Assembly: GCF_013314535.1 (NCBI RefSeq)
Contig: NZ_JABUAE010000015.1
Coordinates: 1 to 64,000 of the forward strand
Direction of reading: 5' to 3'
From: Bacillus sp. Xin1
Lineage (GTDB): Bacteria; Bacillota; Bacilli; Bacillales; Bacillaceae_G
Length of the DNA: 64,000 bases
The translations under genes were made by a program, and so were the position numbers. Positions 35,875 through 44,114 of this stretch are shown here, one piece after another. Every line of letters starts with the position of its first letter. Positions within the stretch are counted from its first letter, which is position 1. The notes below the pieces were generated by a model, which was not told where the DNA came from, searched no databases, and saw only the letters and a list, made by a program, of their open reading frames with translations.

Positions 35875-37305
35875 TTATTTTTCCTTATACCACTCATGTA
35901 CACAAGCTACATCCTCTTCACACACATGCTTCAATTCGTAATGACGCCCTGCCACGCTGCAAGCTACGACTACAATATATGTATACAACCGATCTCCCCG
36001 TTGAAAATATGATTGCGATTTTGTCATTGCTTGTACATGTCTTTTTTTCATAAATCCTGTATACTTTGCAATCCCCCTGTGCACAAGCGTTACCTGATCA
36101 CCTTTTATTGCATAGCCACCTGTCTTATACTTACCGTATGCAAGAATCGTAATGAATAAAAATAATGGGATAAGCACAAATAGGGTGCTATATTGCTGAA
36201 AATACATGCTCGCTCCTATAATTGGTGCCGCAATAGCCCCAAAAATCATCCACCCCATAATCAGATAACGGCGTAGCGCTGCTTTTGGCAAATGTACAAT
36301 TTCCTCTTCTATTTCATACGGCAACTTTAAATATGTCAATAGCTCTTGTACATCCTTTTTTTTCATAAGCGGGTGCAGTATGACATTCATATTCTTTGTA
36401 TCTATGCTTTGAATCACTTCTACTTCCATAGAACAATAGCCAAACGGTTGACGAAGAATTCCCTCTTTCATTGTCAATGCCTGAATCCGATGCAATTTTA
36501 AAACCATTTCTTTCTTCTCAAATAGTCCTTGTGAAATACGAATCTCATTGCCATTTCTCTGCACGGTAAAATTCGCATGTTTTAAAGCATAGCCAATTGT
36601 AGAAATGATCCATGAAATTACAATCAAAATAGCGACCATATATAACAAGTTATATACACTATTGTCTTTCACATATGTTTCAACTTCTTCTATTAACCAT
36701 TTTGGAAGAACGTTATCAAACTGTGTATAGAGGAAAAACAATCCTGAAAATAACAAACCAAACTGACCAGACGTAATAGACGCTAGCAAAATTTCTTTCG
36801 CTGTTAACTGGTAAACCGTTGTATTTGTTTCTCGTCGCAAGCCTTCCTCTTCTTTTACTGGTTTCTCATCTTCTACTTTATTTAATAAGGCGATTAATTC
36901 TTTCGCCTCTTCTTCCTTAATACCAGCTAATGTGACCTCTGGTTCACTGCCGCCACCAGCCGTTTCAATTTTGAGTTTCGTCAATTCAAAAAGCTGATAG
37001 ATGATATTGGAAGTTGTGCTAATGGTTTGCACACGCTCTTTATTTAAATAGCTTTCCTTTTTAACAAATACTCCTTGTTTTATATGTAAAATATTATTTT
37101 CAATCCAATATACTTTAAAGTACCATTTCACAAACGAAAAGATAGCCAAAATTAACACGAAGCCCACAATGAAAATAGGAAACCAATACCAAGGCTCTAC
37201 CCCATCTTCATCAAGCAACACAATGATAATAAGAGGAATTAAACTAGAAATTCTTATATCAAATAAGATCGTAATCGGATGTTGCCTCTTATACATCCTC
37301 ATCAC
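35875..37305 (-). CDS. ydbT: Bacterial PH domain protein YdbT, copy 1
   Basis: A 476-aa membrane protein with three bacterial pleckstrin-homology-like domains (DUF304/bPH2), each entered by a pair of membrane helices. Signatures are YWIENNILHIKQGVFVKKESYLNKERVQTIS, NFTVQRNGNEIRISQGLFEKKEMVLKLHRIQAL and a third degenerate copy near the C-terminus (VTLVHRGIAKYTGFMKKRHVQAM). It overlaps the ydbS stop by 17 bp, so translation is coupled. B. subtilis YdbS/YdbT are linked to resistance against Bacillus amyloliquefaciens antimicrobials. A second, diverged copy of the pair lies 8 kb away. Confidence 0.87.
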   Translation of the reverse strand: MMRMYKRQHPITILFDIRISSLIPLIIIVLLDEDGVEPWYWFPIFIVGFVLILAIFSFVKWYFKVYWIENNILHIKQGVFVKKESYLNKERVQTISTTSNIIYQLFELTKLKIETAGGGSEPEVTLAGIKEEEAKELIALLNKVEDEKPVKEEEGLRRETNTTVYQLTAKEILLASITSGQFGLLFSGLFFLYTQFDNVLPKWLIEEVETYVKDNSVYNLLYMVAILIVISWIISTIGYALKHANFTVQRNGNEIRISQGLFEKKEMVLKLHRIQALTMKEGILRQPFGYCSMEVEVIQSIDTKNMNVILHPLMKKKDVQELLTYLKLPYEIEEEIVHLPKAALRRYLIMGWMIFGAIAAPIIGASMYFQQYSTLFVLIPLFLFITILAYGKYKTGGYAIKGDQVTLVHRGIAKYTGFMKKRHVQAMTKSQSYFQRGDRLYTYIVVVACSVAGRHYELKHVCEEDVACVHEWYKEK

Positions 37306-37765
37306 TCACTTTCGCCAGTTCCCCAATTCTTCGTTTTAACTCTTCTGCTTCTCTCTTTGTTAAACCAGGGATACTATGAGAAGTCGCTGCCGTTGAAATT
37401 TGCAATTCTGCTAGCTCATATTTCCTCATAATCGGCCCTTGCTCAATTGTCACGTGCTGAACGCGAGTCATCGGAACGAGCACACGCTTTACAACGAACA
37501 TCCCTTTTTGAATTTCAATCTCCTCTTCATCTAATCGGTAGCTATAATAACGCTGACGCAGTGCCGGAAAGATAAAATAATCGAGCGGTGCATATACAAT
37601 CGTTACGGTAACCAACACCCCAAACAACCAGCCCCACCAATGAAATTGAATCATTAAAAAAAGATATGCTAAAACGATACTTACAAGTACCCCGGCACCA
37701 ATTAAAGCATGGATTTTCCACACTTTGACCATATTCGGATGAATTTCATTTTCTAGTGGCTGCAT
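37289..37765 (-). CDS. ydbS: Bacterial PH domain protein YdbS, copy 1
   Basis: A 158-aa protein with two adjacent membrane helices (residues ~18-60), then a single bPH2 domain: EEEIEIQKGMFVVKRVLVPMTRVQHVTIEQGPIMRKYELAELQISTAATSHSIPGL in outline. This is the hallmark of YdbS. It works with YdbT, whose start lies inside its last codons. It is divergent from a PadR regulator gene. Confidence 0.88.
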   Translation of the reverse strand: MQPLENEIHPNMVKVWKIHALIGAGVLVSIVLAYLFLMIQFHWWGWLFGVLVTVTIVYAPLDYFIFPALRQRYYSYRLDEEEIEIQKGMFVVKRVLVPMTRVQHVTIEQGPIMRKYELAELQISTAATSHSIPGLTKREAEELKRRIGELAKVSDEDV

Positions 37766-38038
37766 TTCATCACTCCAAATTAAAAAATCTATGAAATATG
37801 TATATTATTTCCCTTTCATTGTAATATGTCACAATCACACAAAACAAGGTAAAACAAACATTTTATGTAAATTCATAGATTGTTATTTTTCTTACTATGT
37901 AGAATACAATGATGTCGCTCAGAGAATATGTATTTCATACTAAATTATTTTTTACATTGATGTTGGAACAATAATGGTGTGTGACGCATAGTATAAAACA
38001 GATACTGTATAACATACACCAAGAAAAGAGGTGGATGA

Positions 38039-38383
38039 ATGAATACTTTATTGAATTCATTAACGACAGAGCTTAGAAGAGGAACTTTGACGTTAGCTGT
38101 TTTAAGTCAATTACAAAAGCCCCAGTACGGATATTCACTTGTTCAATTGTTGGAACAGTCAGGTATTCATATTGATCAAAGTACTTTATATCCATTGCTA
38201 CGACGCTTAGAAAAACAAGAATTAGTAACAAGTAGCTGGGATACCTCTGAAAGTAGGCCGCGTAAGTATTATGTTCTAAGTGAATATGGTTTAGAAATTT
38301 TTTTACAGTTAAAAAAGGAATGGATGGACAATTCTAAAAAACTCTTAAAGGTGTTAAAGGAGGAAGATGATGAATCTAATTGA
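38039..38383 (+). CDS. PadR family transcriptional regulator
   Basis: The 114-aa protein is one PadR domain: RRGTLTLAVLSQLQKPQYGYSLVQLLEQSG, then STLYPLLRRLEKQELVTSSW, then RPRKYYVLSEYG. The start ATG has GAGGTGG upstream. It overlaps the next gene by 17 bp. PadR proteins paired with a HAAS membrane protein are a common Firmicute unit in which the regulator controls its own operon; this is inferred from the arrangement. Confidence 0.87.
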   Translation: MNTLLNSLTTELRRGTLTLAVLSQLQKPQYGYSLVQLLEQSGIHIDQSTLYPLLRRLEKQELVTSSWDTSESRPRKYYVLSEYGLEIFLQLKKEWMDNSKKLLKVLKEEDDESN

Positions 38384-39368
38384 GATTTATATACAAGAAG
38401 TGACTCGAAGACTGCCTGAAGAAAGTCGTGAAGATATCGCTCTCGAGTTAAGATCAACTATTGAAGATATGTTACTTGATGATTACAGTGAAGAAAATAT
38501 AAAAGTGGTCCTTGAAACATTAGGGAATCCTGCTATATTAGCTAGTAAATACCGCGATCGACCAATGCATCTGATTGGCCCTCACTATTTTGAAACATAT
38601 GTCACGTTATTAAAAATGATTGTACCAATTGCTGCTACTATTTCTCTAATCTCACTCATTGCCAAATATTTTATAGGCTATCATGGCGAAGAAGCAGTCA
38701 TTAATGTCGTTTTTGATATGATTGGTTTTAGTATAGGGAGCATCATTGAAGTCGGTATACATGTCTTTTTCTGGCTTACACTCGTTTTCGCACTTATTGA
38801 ACGAGTAGATCATTCGAAAGGAATCCAAACACTCACAACAAAGTTTACCAAATGGACTGCGGACAATTTGAAAGATATATCTTATATTCCCAAGAAAAAA
38901 GCTATTACGAAGTGTGAAGTATTTGGAAGTTTACTATGGACTGCTATTTGGGCAACCGTTTATTTTTACGCAAATCACCTTGTGGGCATGTATAGAGGTA
39001 GTACACATGGAATCGATTTTGTAACCTCAGCTTTTAATCAGGATGTATTGCTTCAATATTGGCCAATCGTTCTTGTTATGATCGTTTTAGAAATCACATT
39101 GTCTATTTATAAATTAATCAAGAGACGATGGACAAAAGGGATAGCAATATATAATACAGCTCTCCAGCTTATCGGAACCATTGTATTCATTGTGATCGTA
39201 ACAAATCCAAATATAATGAACCAAGATTTTATGACGTATACAGCTGATTTATTCTCTATTACTACTAAACAACTTGACTCATGGATCGTTGGCGGTGGAA
39301 TTTTCACCTTTATGTTATCTGCAGCAATCTGTGTATTTGATGGTATCCGCAAGGCTAAAATTCATTAA
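38367..39368 (+). CDS. HAAS-domain membrane protein
   Basis: A 333-aa protein with an N-terminal HAAS signalling domain (EIYIQEVTRRLPEESREDIALELRSTIEDML ... VLETLGNPAILASKYRD), which is helical and normally cytosolic. About six membrane helices follow. It is co-translated with the PadR regulator: AAAGGAGG lies inside that gene, and two ATG codons in a row follow. HAAS proteins are thought to signal to or be regulated by PadR partners; the exact role is unknown. Confidence 0.82.
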   Translation: MMNLIEIYIQEVTRRLPEESREDIALELRSTIEDMLLDDYSEENIKVVLETLGNPAILASKYRDRPMHLIGPHYFETYVTLLKMIVPIAATISLISLIAKYFIGYHGEEAVINVVFDMIGFSIGSIIEVGIHVFFWLTLVFALIERVDHSKGIQTLTTKFTKWTADNLKDISYIPKKKAITKCEVFGSLLWTAIWATVYFYANHLVGMYRGSTHGIDFVTSAFNQDVLLQYWPIVLVMIVLEITLSIYKLIKRRWTKGIAIYNTALQLIGTIVFIVIVTNPNIMNQDFMTYTADLFSITTKQLDSWIVGGGIFTFMLSAAICVFDGIRKAKIH

Positions 39369-39626
39369 TTAACATTTGTCTACTAATGTAACGGGGCTTA
39401 GTTCAACAAGCACCTCCTTGAAAAGTCGGATCCTTAGTTTATAGGTGAAGTGCCATTCCTCTCTTTGGTACATTTCATTCAACAGATTAATAAGCACTTC
39501 AAATGCCATTCCTCGGCTTCTATTAAAAAAATTATTTTGTTTAAATTCTGATAAGACACTTTTTAAATCCCATCACATTGGAAATAACTGTATAACAAAA
39601 CTCAGTGAATATTAGGAGTGCTATAA

Positions 39627-39803
39627 ATGTCTGATATAATCCGTCTCTTTATTGTCCTGCTCATTGCAATTTATTTATTTTTCTCTGTCATGATGGAATT
39701 TAAAAATCCACAAAAAAGTATGTTCTGGTTCTCACTTGAAGTCTTGTTTTTTCTGGGAATGGTACTGTTAATAAAAGAATTTTTCATCAAATATATAATA
39801 TAA
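39627..39803 (+). CDS. Small two-helix membrane protein
   Basis: A 58-residue open frame with TTAGGAG ten bases upstream of the ATG. It encodes MSDIIRLFIVLLIAIYLFFS, a short polar hairpin (EFKNPQKSM), and a second hydrophobic helix (FSLEVLFFLGMVLLIKEFFI). It has no match that I know. It is 258 bp after the HAAS gene on the same strand, without a clear terminator between, so it may belong with it. The 258-bp gap contains two similar copies of TGCCATTCCTC, otherwise nothing recognised. Confidence 0.6.
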   Translation: MSDIIRLFIVLLIAIYLFFSVMMEFKNPQKSMFWFSLEVLFFLGMVLLIKEFFIKYII

Positions 39804-39851
39804 ATTTCTCTCTCCTCCCTTTTGATAAAACTAAATATTCCGTCAATAATG

Positions 39852-40030
39852 TGGACACCCCATTTCTTCCATTACCAACAAAAGAGCAGTTAGCTTTTGC
39901 TAGCTACTCTTTTGTTGGTAACAATCACTGTTGTATCCCATACTGTTACAGAATATCATGTAATCGCTCGACGGAAACGAGCAGTTATACCCATTGCCCT
40001 AGGGAACTAGGGCTTTATTTTTCTATAAAA
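39852..40030 (+). ncRNA. Candidate structured RNA ending in a terminator
   Basis: The segment holds, in order: TGGACACCCCATTTC; a long perfect-looking stem TTACCAACAAAAGAG/CTCTTTTGTTGGTAA with AGTTAGC/GCTAGCT-type inner pairing; CTCG-ACGGAAA-CGAG; and GCCCTAG-GGAA-CTAGGGC followed by TTTATTTTT. Such a series of hairpins closing on an intrinsic terminator suggests a small RNA on the plus strand. The alternative is a remnant of a mobile element with hairpin ends. A short open frame here (60 aa) follows the stems and looks spurious. Confidence 0.4.
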
Positions 40031-40149
40031 TGAATTTTTATTAGAATCCACCTTCTTTATTTCTCAATATATAGAACCTAGAATTTTTATTAATAATCGT
40101 GTATTATTTTAACTAAAGAGTAGAGTAAGAACTATTCTTTGCCATCGTG

Positions 40150-40184
40150 GAGAGGACCTGCTATTCTTAGCTGGTCCTCTTTTC
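40150..40184 (+). terminator. Isolated terminator hairpin
   Basis: GAGGACC/GGTCCTC stem with inner CTA/TAG pairing and TTTTC after it. No gene on the plus strand ends here, so it may close an unannotated short transcript from about 40.07 kb. Confidence 0.55.
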
Positions 40185-40232
40185 ATAGAATTGAAACATA
40201 CTGAATATAGGAATCTCCCACTTCAAACACAA

Positions 40233-40265
40233 GTAGCACAGTTCAAATAAATTGAACTGTGCTAC
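40233..40265. terminator. Hairpin downstream of the VOC gene
   Basis: GTAGCACAGTTCAA and its exact 14-bp complement around a 5-base loop, 49 bp past the stop of the VOC gene. No strong U-tract. GTAGCACA is also the outer stem of the terminator at 44.08 kb. Confidence 0.55.
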
Positions 40266-40313
40266 TAAGATTATTTAATATCGTTTAACCTAACTCCATT
40301 TTGACAAATCAAA

Positions 40314-40700
40314 TTACAGCATTTTATATATTTCAATTAAATTATCGTCAGGGTCCCGAAAATGCGCAACACGCGCTCGCCATTCTTTACGATCATGCGG
40401 TTCATTAACAAATTCAATTCCTTTTTCTCTTAAACGGTTATACGTCTTATCGACATCTTCAACTTCACATTGCAGCAAAAATTTTGATTGATGCTCAGCT
40501 TCTAAAGGTTTATTTCTTTCTCTGACCAATTCGGCCATCACTTTGCGAGATACAAGTTCAATTTTCGTTTCCCCATTATTGAAAAGAGCATATTCCATAT
40601 TTTCCTCGTACCAACTCACTGGAAATTCCAATACATCTCTGTAAAACATGGCACTTTTCTTAAAATCCTTAACCAAAAGTCTTATTTGCAACAACTTCAA
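40314..40700 (-). CDS. VOC family protein (glyoxalase/bleomycin-resistance fold)
   Basis: A 128-aa protein with paired beta-alpha-beta modules: LQIRLLVKDFKKSAMFYRDVLEFPVSWYEENMEYALFNNG, and a C-terminal FRDPDDNLIEIYKML with the metal-ligand Glu typical of the fold. The substrate is unknown; it could be an antibiotic-binding or lyase-type protein. AGGAG directly abuts an ATG, so I prefer the TTG three codons later (LKLLQIRL), which gives a normal spacing; the ATG version adds three residues. Confidence 0.78.
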   Translation of the reverse strand: MKLLQIRLLVKDFKKSAMFYRDVLEFPVSWYEENMEYALFNNGETKIELVSRKVMAELVRERNKPLEAEHQSKFLLQCEVEDVDKTYNRLREKGIEFVNEPHDRKEWRARVAHFRDPDDNLIEIYKML

Positions 40701-40911
40701 ATCAATCATCTCCTGAAAAATATTATCGAAGAGCCAATACCGTCGTCATTCATTGAACATTTCGTTACTGATTCCAATATTCCTCTATGTTTAACTTTGT
40801 TATTCTCATAACAAATAAAACAACATGATTATCGTTCAACACTTTCTATCGTGATACAGGGAAGATCGTAAAAACTGAATTACTATATATTTAGCTAGTT
40901 TTATTGATATG

Positions 40912-40946
40912 TAATATTGAATATTTATTTTGGTTTTGCAACACCC
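40912..40946 (+). repeat. 35-bp inverted repeat flanking the wall-binding gene, left arm
   Basis: Matches 32 of 35 bases with the complement of 42560-42594. Blocks TAATATTGAATATTT and GTTTTGCAAC are identical. It ends in CCC on the gene side; read outward it begins GGGTGTTGCAAAAC. Nothing else was recognised in the 350-bp gap around it. Confidence 0.7.
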
Positions 40947-41056
40947 TCTACGTGAATACATGTACTTTTTCATACAGATATTCCTCACCTTTACAGATTT
41001 ATAATATCCGTATGCCTAAGCACGTGTTTTAAAGCATTTGCATCAAAACTTACATT

Positions 41057-42505
41057 TTAATGTTTAATAACTTTTAAAATTTCCTGATATTTCCTTGATT
41101 TAGGGCTACCCGACTGGATTTTACTTGCCAATTCATTCGCATAGTTTGTTTTTGCTGCCGCAAATTTATTACGATCCCACTGATGATTTCTAGCGATTTG
41201 TTCATCAGACAAGTTATAGTATGAATACACTACTCGTCCTTGCACATCTGGAATTGGATCATCAAAAGTTGTATCAAGATGGTACCACTTCCCTTCAATT
41301 TTCACTTGATTCCAAGCATGTGGTTGTCCATTTCCAGTTCCTGTTACAATATGATTTTCTATTCCAGCCTCTTTTAACAATTGATACGTTAATAATGCAT
41401 ATCCTTGACAAACCGCAGAGCGGTTTGCTAAAGCTTCATATGCTGTATAAGCTTGAAAAGAAGTATCATAAGAAACGTGTTTTACGACATAATCATGAAT
41501 TGCTTTTACTTTTTCGTGCTCGTCCATATCAGCTTTGACAATAGACTTAACGATTGATTTCGCTTGTGTCTTTACATGGTTCGTTTGTGCTTTAGATTCA
41601 CGGTATGTAATCTGTACTGTAAACGTATAATTCCCTGGAATACCCCGAACAGAATATTGCGCACGCGCAATATCATAATTCAAGTATTCGTTAGATTCGA
41701 CTGCCTTATCGTATTCTTTAATAAGTGCATCCATAACCTCATTAATATTAGAGTTTTTGGATTTGTATGTCATCGTTATATTTTCTTCTTGATTATTAAT
41801 ATGCACTTTCATTTCCTTTTGAAATGCGTCTAACAGCTGTCCATCAGGTCGTGAACCATTATTTGTGGATTTAGCATTTGGATTCCAAACACCATTACTT
41901 TCCAAGTAGTATTTTTTACCATTATCTTGGATCCAGCCCGTTTGCATCGCTCCGCTTCCGTTGAAGTAATACCATGCTCCATTTACCTGTTGCCAGCCTG
42001 TTTGCATCGCTCCGCTTCCGTTGAAGTAGTACCATGCTCCGTTTACCTGCTGCCAGCCTGTTTGCATTGCTCCGCTTCCGTTGAAGTAATACCATACTCC
42101 ATTTACCTGTTGCCAACCTGTTTGCATTGCTCCGCTTCCGTTGAAGTAGTACCATACTCCATTTACCTGTTGCCAACCTGTTTGCATCGCTCCGCTTCCG
42201 TTAAAGTAATACCATGCTCCGTTTACCTGCTGCCAACCTGTTTGCATTGCTCCGCTTCCACCAAAGTAGTACCATGCTCCGTTTACTTGCTGCCAGCCCG
42301 TTTGCATTACTCCGCTTCCACCAAAGTAGTACCATGCTCCGTTTATCGACTGCCAACCTGTTTGCTTCACGCCGTTTCCATTATAATAATTCCATACTGA
42401 TCCAGTTTGTTTCCAGCCTGTATCAGCGCTTGCATAAGTAGCTACTGTTGATCCCATAACTGTTAGACCAACTGCCATAGCTAAAACTTTTATATTCTGT
42501 TTCAT
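41057..42505 (-). CDS. Secreted wall-binding-repeat protein with transglutaminase-like domain
   Basis: A 482-aa protein. The signal peptide is residues 1-28 (VLAMAVGLTVMGSTVATYASA). Eight 20-residue repeats follow (GWQQVNGAWYYFNGSGAMQT pattern) at residues 30-189 with one degenerate copy after; these match choline/glucan-binding wall repeats. The C-terminal half carries a transglutaminase/protease-like fold with Cys366 (AVCQGYALLTYQLL), His396 (PHAWNQV) and Asp411 (WYHLDTTFDDP), the complete triad. This suggests cross-linking, amidase or peptidase activity at the cell wall. The DNA repeats are exactly 60 bp each. The gene is flanked by a 35-bp inverted repeat and a bcr1 copy. Confidence 0.87.
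   Translation of the reverse strand: MKQNIKVLAMAVGLTVMGSTVATYASADTGWKQTGSVWNYYNGNGVKQTGWQSINGAWYYFGGSGVMQTGWQQVNGAWYYFGGSGAMQTGWQQVNGAWYYFNGSGAMQTGWQQVNGVWYYFNGSGAMQTGWQQVNGVWYYFNGSGAMQTGWQQVNGAWYYFNGSGAMQTGWQQVNGAWYYFNGSGAMQTGWIQDNGKKYYLESNGVWNPNAKSTNNGSRPDGQLLDAFQKEMKVHINNQEENITMTYKSKNSNINEVMDALIKEYDKAVESNEYLNYDIARAQYSVRGIPGNYTFTVQITYRESKAQTNHVKTQAKSIVKSIVKADMDEHEKVKAIHDYVVKHVSYDTSFQAYTAYEALANRSAVCQGYALLTYQLLKEAGIENHIVTGTGNGQPHAWNQVKIEGKWYHLDTTFDDPIPDVQGRVVYSYYNLSDEQIARNHQWDRNKFAAAKTNYANELASKIQSGSPKSRKYQEILKVIKH
41930..42415. repeat. In-gene tandem array of 60-bp units
   Basis: About eight 60-bp units, each reading TTTGCATCGCTCCGCTTCCG or a close variant on the plus strand. All lengths are equal, so the frame is kept. 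The middle units are nearly identical, suggesting recent gene conversion or unequal crossing-over. They encode the wall-binding repeats. Confidence 0.95.
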
Positions 42506-42559
42506 AAATCCAATATTCCCCTTCTCTTGACCTATTTATCTATTAAGCCTTAACACTAG

Positions 42560-42594
42560 GGGCGTTGCAAAACTAAAACAAATATTCAATATTA
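42560..42594 (-). repeat. 35-bp inverted repeat flanking the wall-binding gene, right arm
   Basis: Complement of the left arm at 40912-40946 with three mismatches. It lies 54 bp upstream of the start codon of the wall-binding protein gene. Confidence 0.7.
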
Positions 42595-42672
42595 TCGACT
42601 AAAAAACGAGATTTGAAGTCTACAATTATGCTATTATAACAAAAATTCCAATCATTTTTTATGCGATATTGC

Positions 42673-42831
42673 ATAAAGTGAAACTTTAATCAGTGGGGGT
42701 TTTCTTCATCCCCCACTGATTATTAGCCTTCACCAATCGGGCTTTTACGGGCAGTTGATCCCCCACCTACCTTCCTCGTTCCCCTCTGAATCTTGAGGTG
42801 GGGGTCTTACTGCTCGTTAATGCGGGATAAA
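42673..42831. repeat. bcr1-like repeat, full copy 2
   Basis: A 159-bp element with ATAAA at both ends and the same internal blocks as the copy near sstT (GTGAAACTTTAATCAGTGGG, CCCCCACTGATTATTAG, GGGCTTTTACGGGCAG, GGTGGGGG, GCGGGATAAA). It lies about 170 bp upstream of the wall-binding gene. Confidence 0.75.
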
Positions 42832-42916
42832 AGCGATTGGAGAAAAATGGCTCTTATTATTCTCTTGTGTGTCAATGAATTGACTATCTAAACTAGTTAA
42901 CTGGATTGTTTTTTTC

Positions 42917-43369
42917 TTATCTTTTTCCCTCACTGTCATCTATATCCCAAACCTTCTCTGCATATTGCTCCTGGTGAATTTCTGAAGGAGGAATAATCGT
43001 TATAATATCTAACAACACTCCATTTGGGTCACTTGTGATAAAGTGGCGTTGACCGAATTCTTCATTTCGCAGTGGAAGGTGCAAGGGAAGTTTTTCCTGG
43101 ATGATTAATCTCTCGTACCATTTATCGACATCATCAACTTCAAAGTTAAGAATCAGCCCATTTACAAGCTTGCGAGAATGTGAGGGAATTGTTTCGTGGA
43201 AAGCGTTCAGTACCGCAAGCTCAAATGGAATCTCATTTTCCGTCTTTCGCAGACTGACATACCAATCGGATTCAAATACCGCTTCAAATCCAAAGTGACG
43301 TTTGTAAAAACTTGCACTTTCCGCAACGTGATCCGTCGTTATTACAGGATAAAAGCTATTAACCTTCAT
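42917..43369 (-). CDS. VOC family protein (glyoxalase fold)
   Basis: A 150-aa protein: [36 protein letters not shown] then [14 protein letters not shown] and [20 protein letters not shown], the doubled beta-alpha-beta of VOC proteins. Conserved His13 and Asp/Glu positions suggest a metal site, but the substrate is unknown. The start ATG has AGGAGGGG upstream. It stands alone; the 745-bp gap upstream has only low-complexity AT-rich DNA and one short repeat. Confidence 0.8.
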   Translation of the reverse strand: MKVNSFYPVITTDHVAESASFYKRHFGFEAVFESDWYVSLRKTENEIPFELAVLNAFHETIPSHSRKLVNGLILNFEVDDVDKWYERLIIQEKLPLHLPLRNEEFGQRHFITSDPNGVLLDIITIIPPSEIHQEQYAEKVWDIDDSEGKR

Positions 43370-43752
43370 TTAAAGCCCCTCCTTTTAATAGTAAATTCTT
43401 CATTTTCTAAACATTATCATACATACTCTATGTATAATAATGTTTAAACCAAACTTTTCAAAAAAGCTTCTCGAAAAATTAACAGGATTTAACTAAGGGA
43501 CTAAATTGTGATATAGGCAGTTTTTTGAGGAATGTCGAAATGGTTAGTATATAAAATTAACTAACATCAAGGTATTCTTGTATTTATTATACAGAGACAT
43601 GATAAAAGAAGATAATTCAAACCACCTTATCCAATATTTATAATAAAATTTTATTATAAATCTATATTCTTGTAGCGCAATTCAATTATTATATTCCGTT
43701 TATCAAATAAGAAAGCGTCGCAACTTTATTCAAATCTGCGCGTCTTTCTTAC

Positions 43753-43789
43753 AAACATCGTAACTTTATTTCAAATCTACATTAAGCTT
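43753..43789. repeat. 37-bp repeat, copy 2
   Basis: Second copy of the AAACATCG/ACTTTATTTCAAATC block found near 21.77 kb, with a partial tandem copy just before it (GTCGCAACTTTATTCAAATC). The rest of this 745-bp gap shows nothing I can identify. Confidence 0.55.
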
Positions 43790-44063
43790 TCATAGGATTT
43801 TACTATATAGTAAAGAACTTTTTTATTCAGTAAACAAGTTTTTTTATCTTTTATGGTAACCAAGCTTATTTTTATCGTTTTGGCATAACCTGTTCTGTTA
43901 GATTGATGTGCACTGGGTATCACTGCCGTTTCACTATCATTTTGAATCTACTCTTTTTCCCTATCAAAACTTTGGAATATCGTACTACAGGTGCTATGCA
44001 TTTATATTATTTTTTATATCTTTGAACTATTATTAAGAAAACCGAAAAAGTTTCAGGAAAAAG

Positions 44064-44106
44064 AAAAGTAGCACAAACGAAAAAATATCGTCTGTGCTAC
44101 TTTTTT
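44064..44106. terminator. Terminator of ydbST copy 2
   Basis: AAAAGTAGCACA-ACG / CGT-TGTGCTACTTTTTT stem with U-tracts both ways, just past the ydbT stop. Confidence 0.8.
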
Positions 44107-44114
44107 CACATATT

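Noticed and set aside
39851-40033. 60-aa open frame on the plus strand
   Set aside because: It begins inside a palindromic structured region, lacks a ribosome site and ends past a terminator hairpin; the DNA is better explained as structured non-coding sequence or an element remnant.
41930-42415. Regular 60-bp repeats resembling a CRISPR-like or satellite array
   Set aside because: Units are contiguous without spacers and encode the 20-aa wall-binding repeats in frame.
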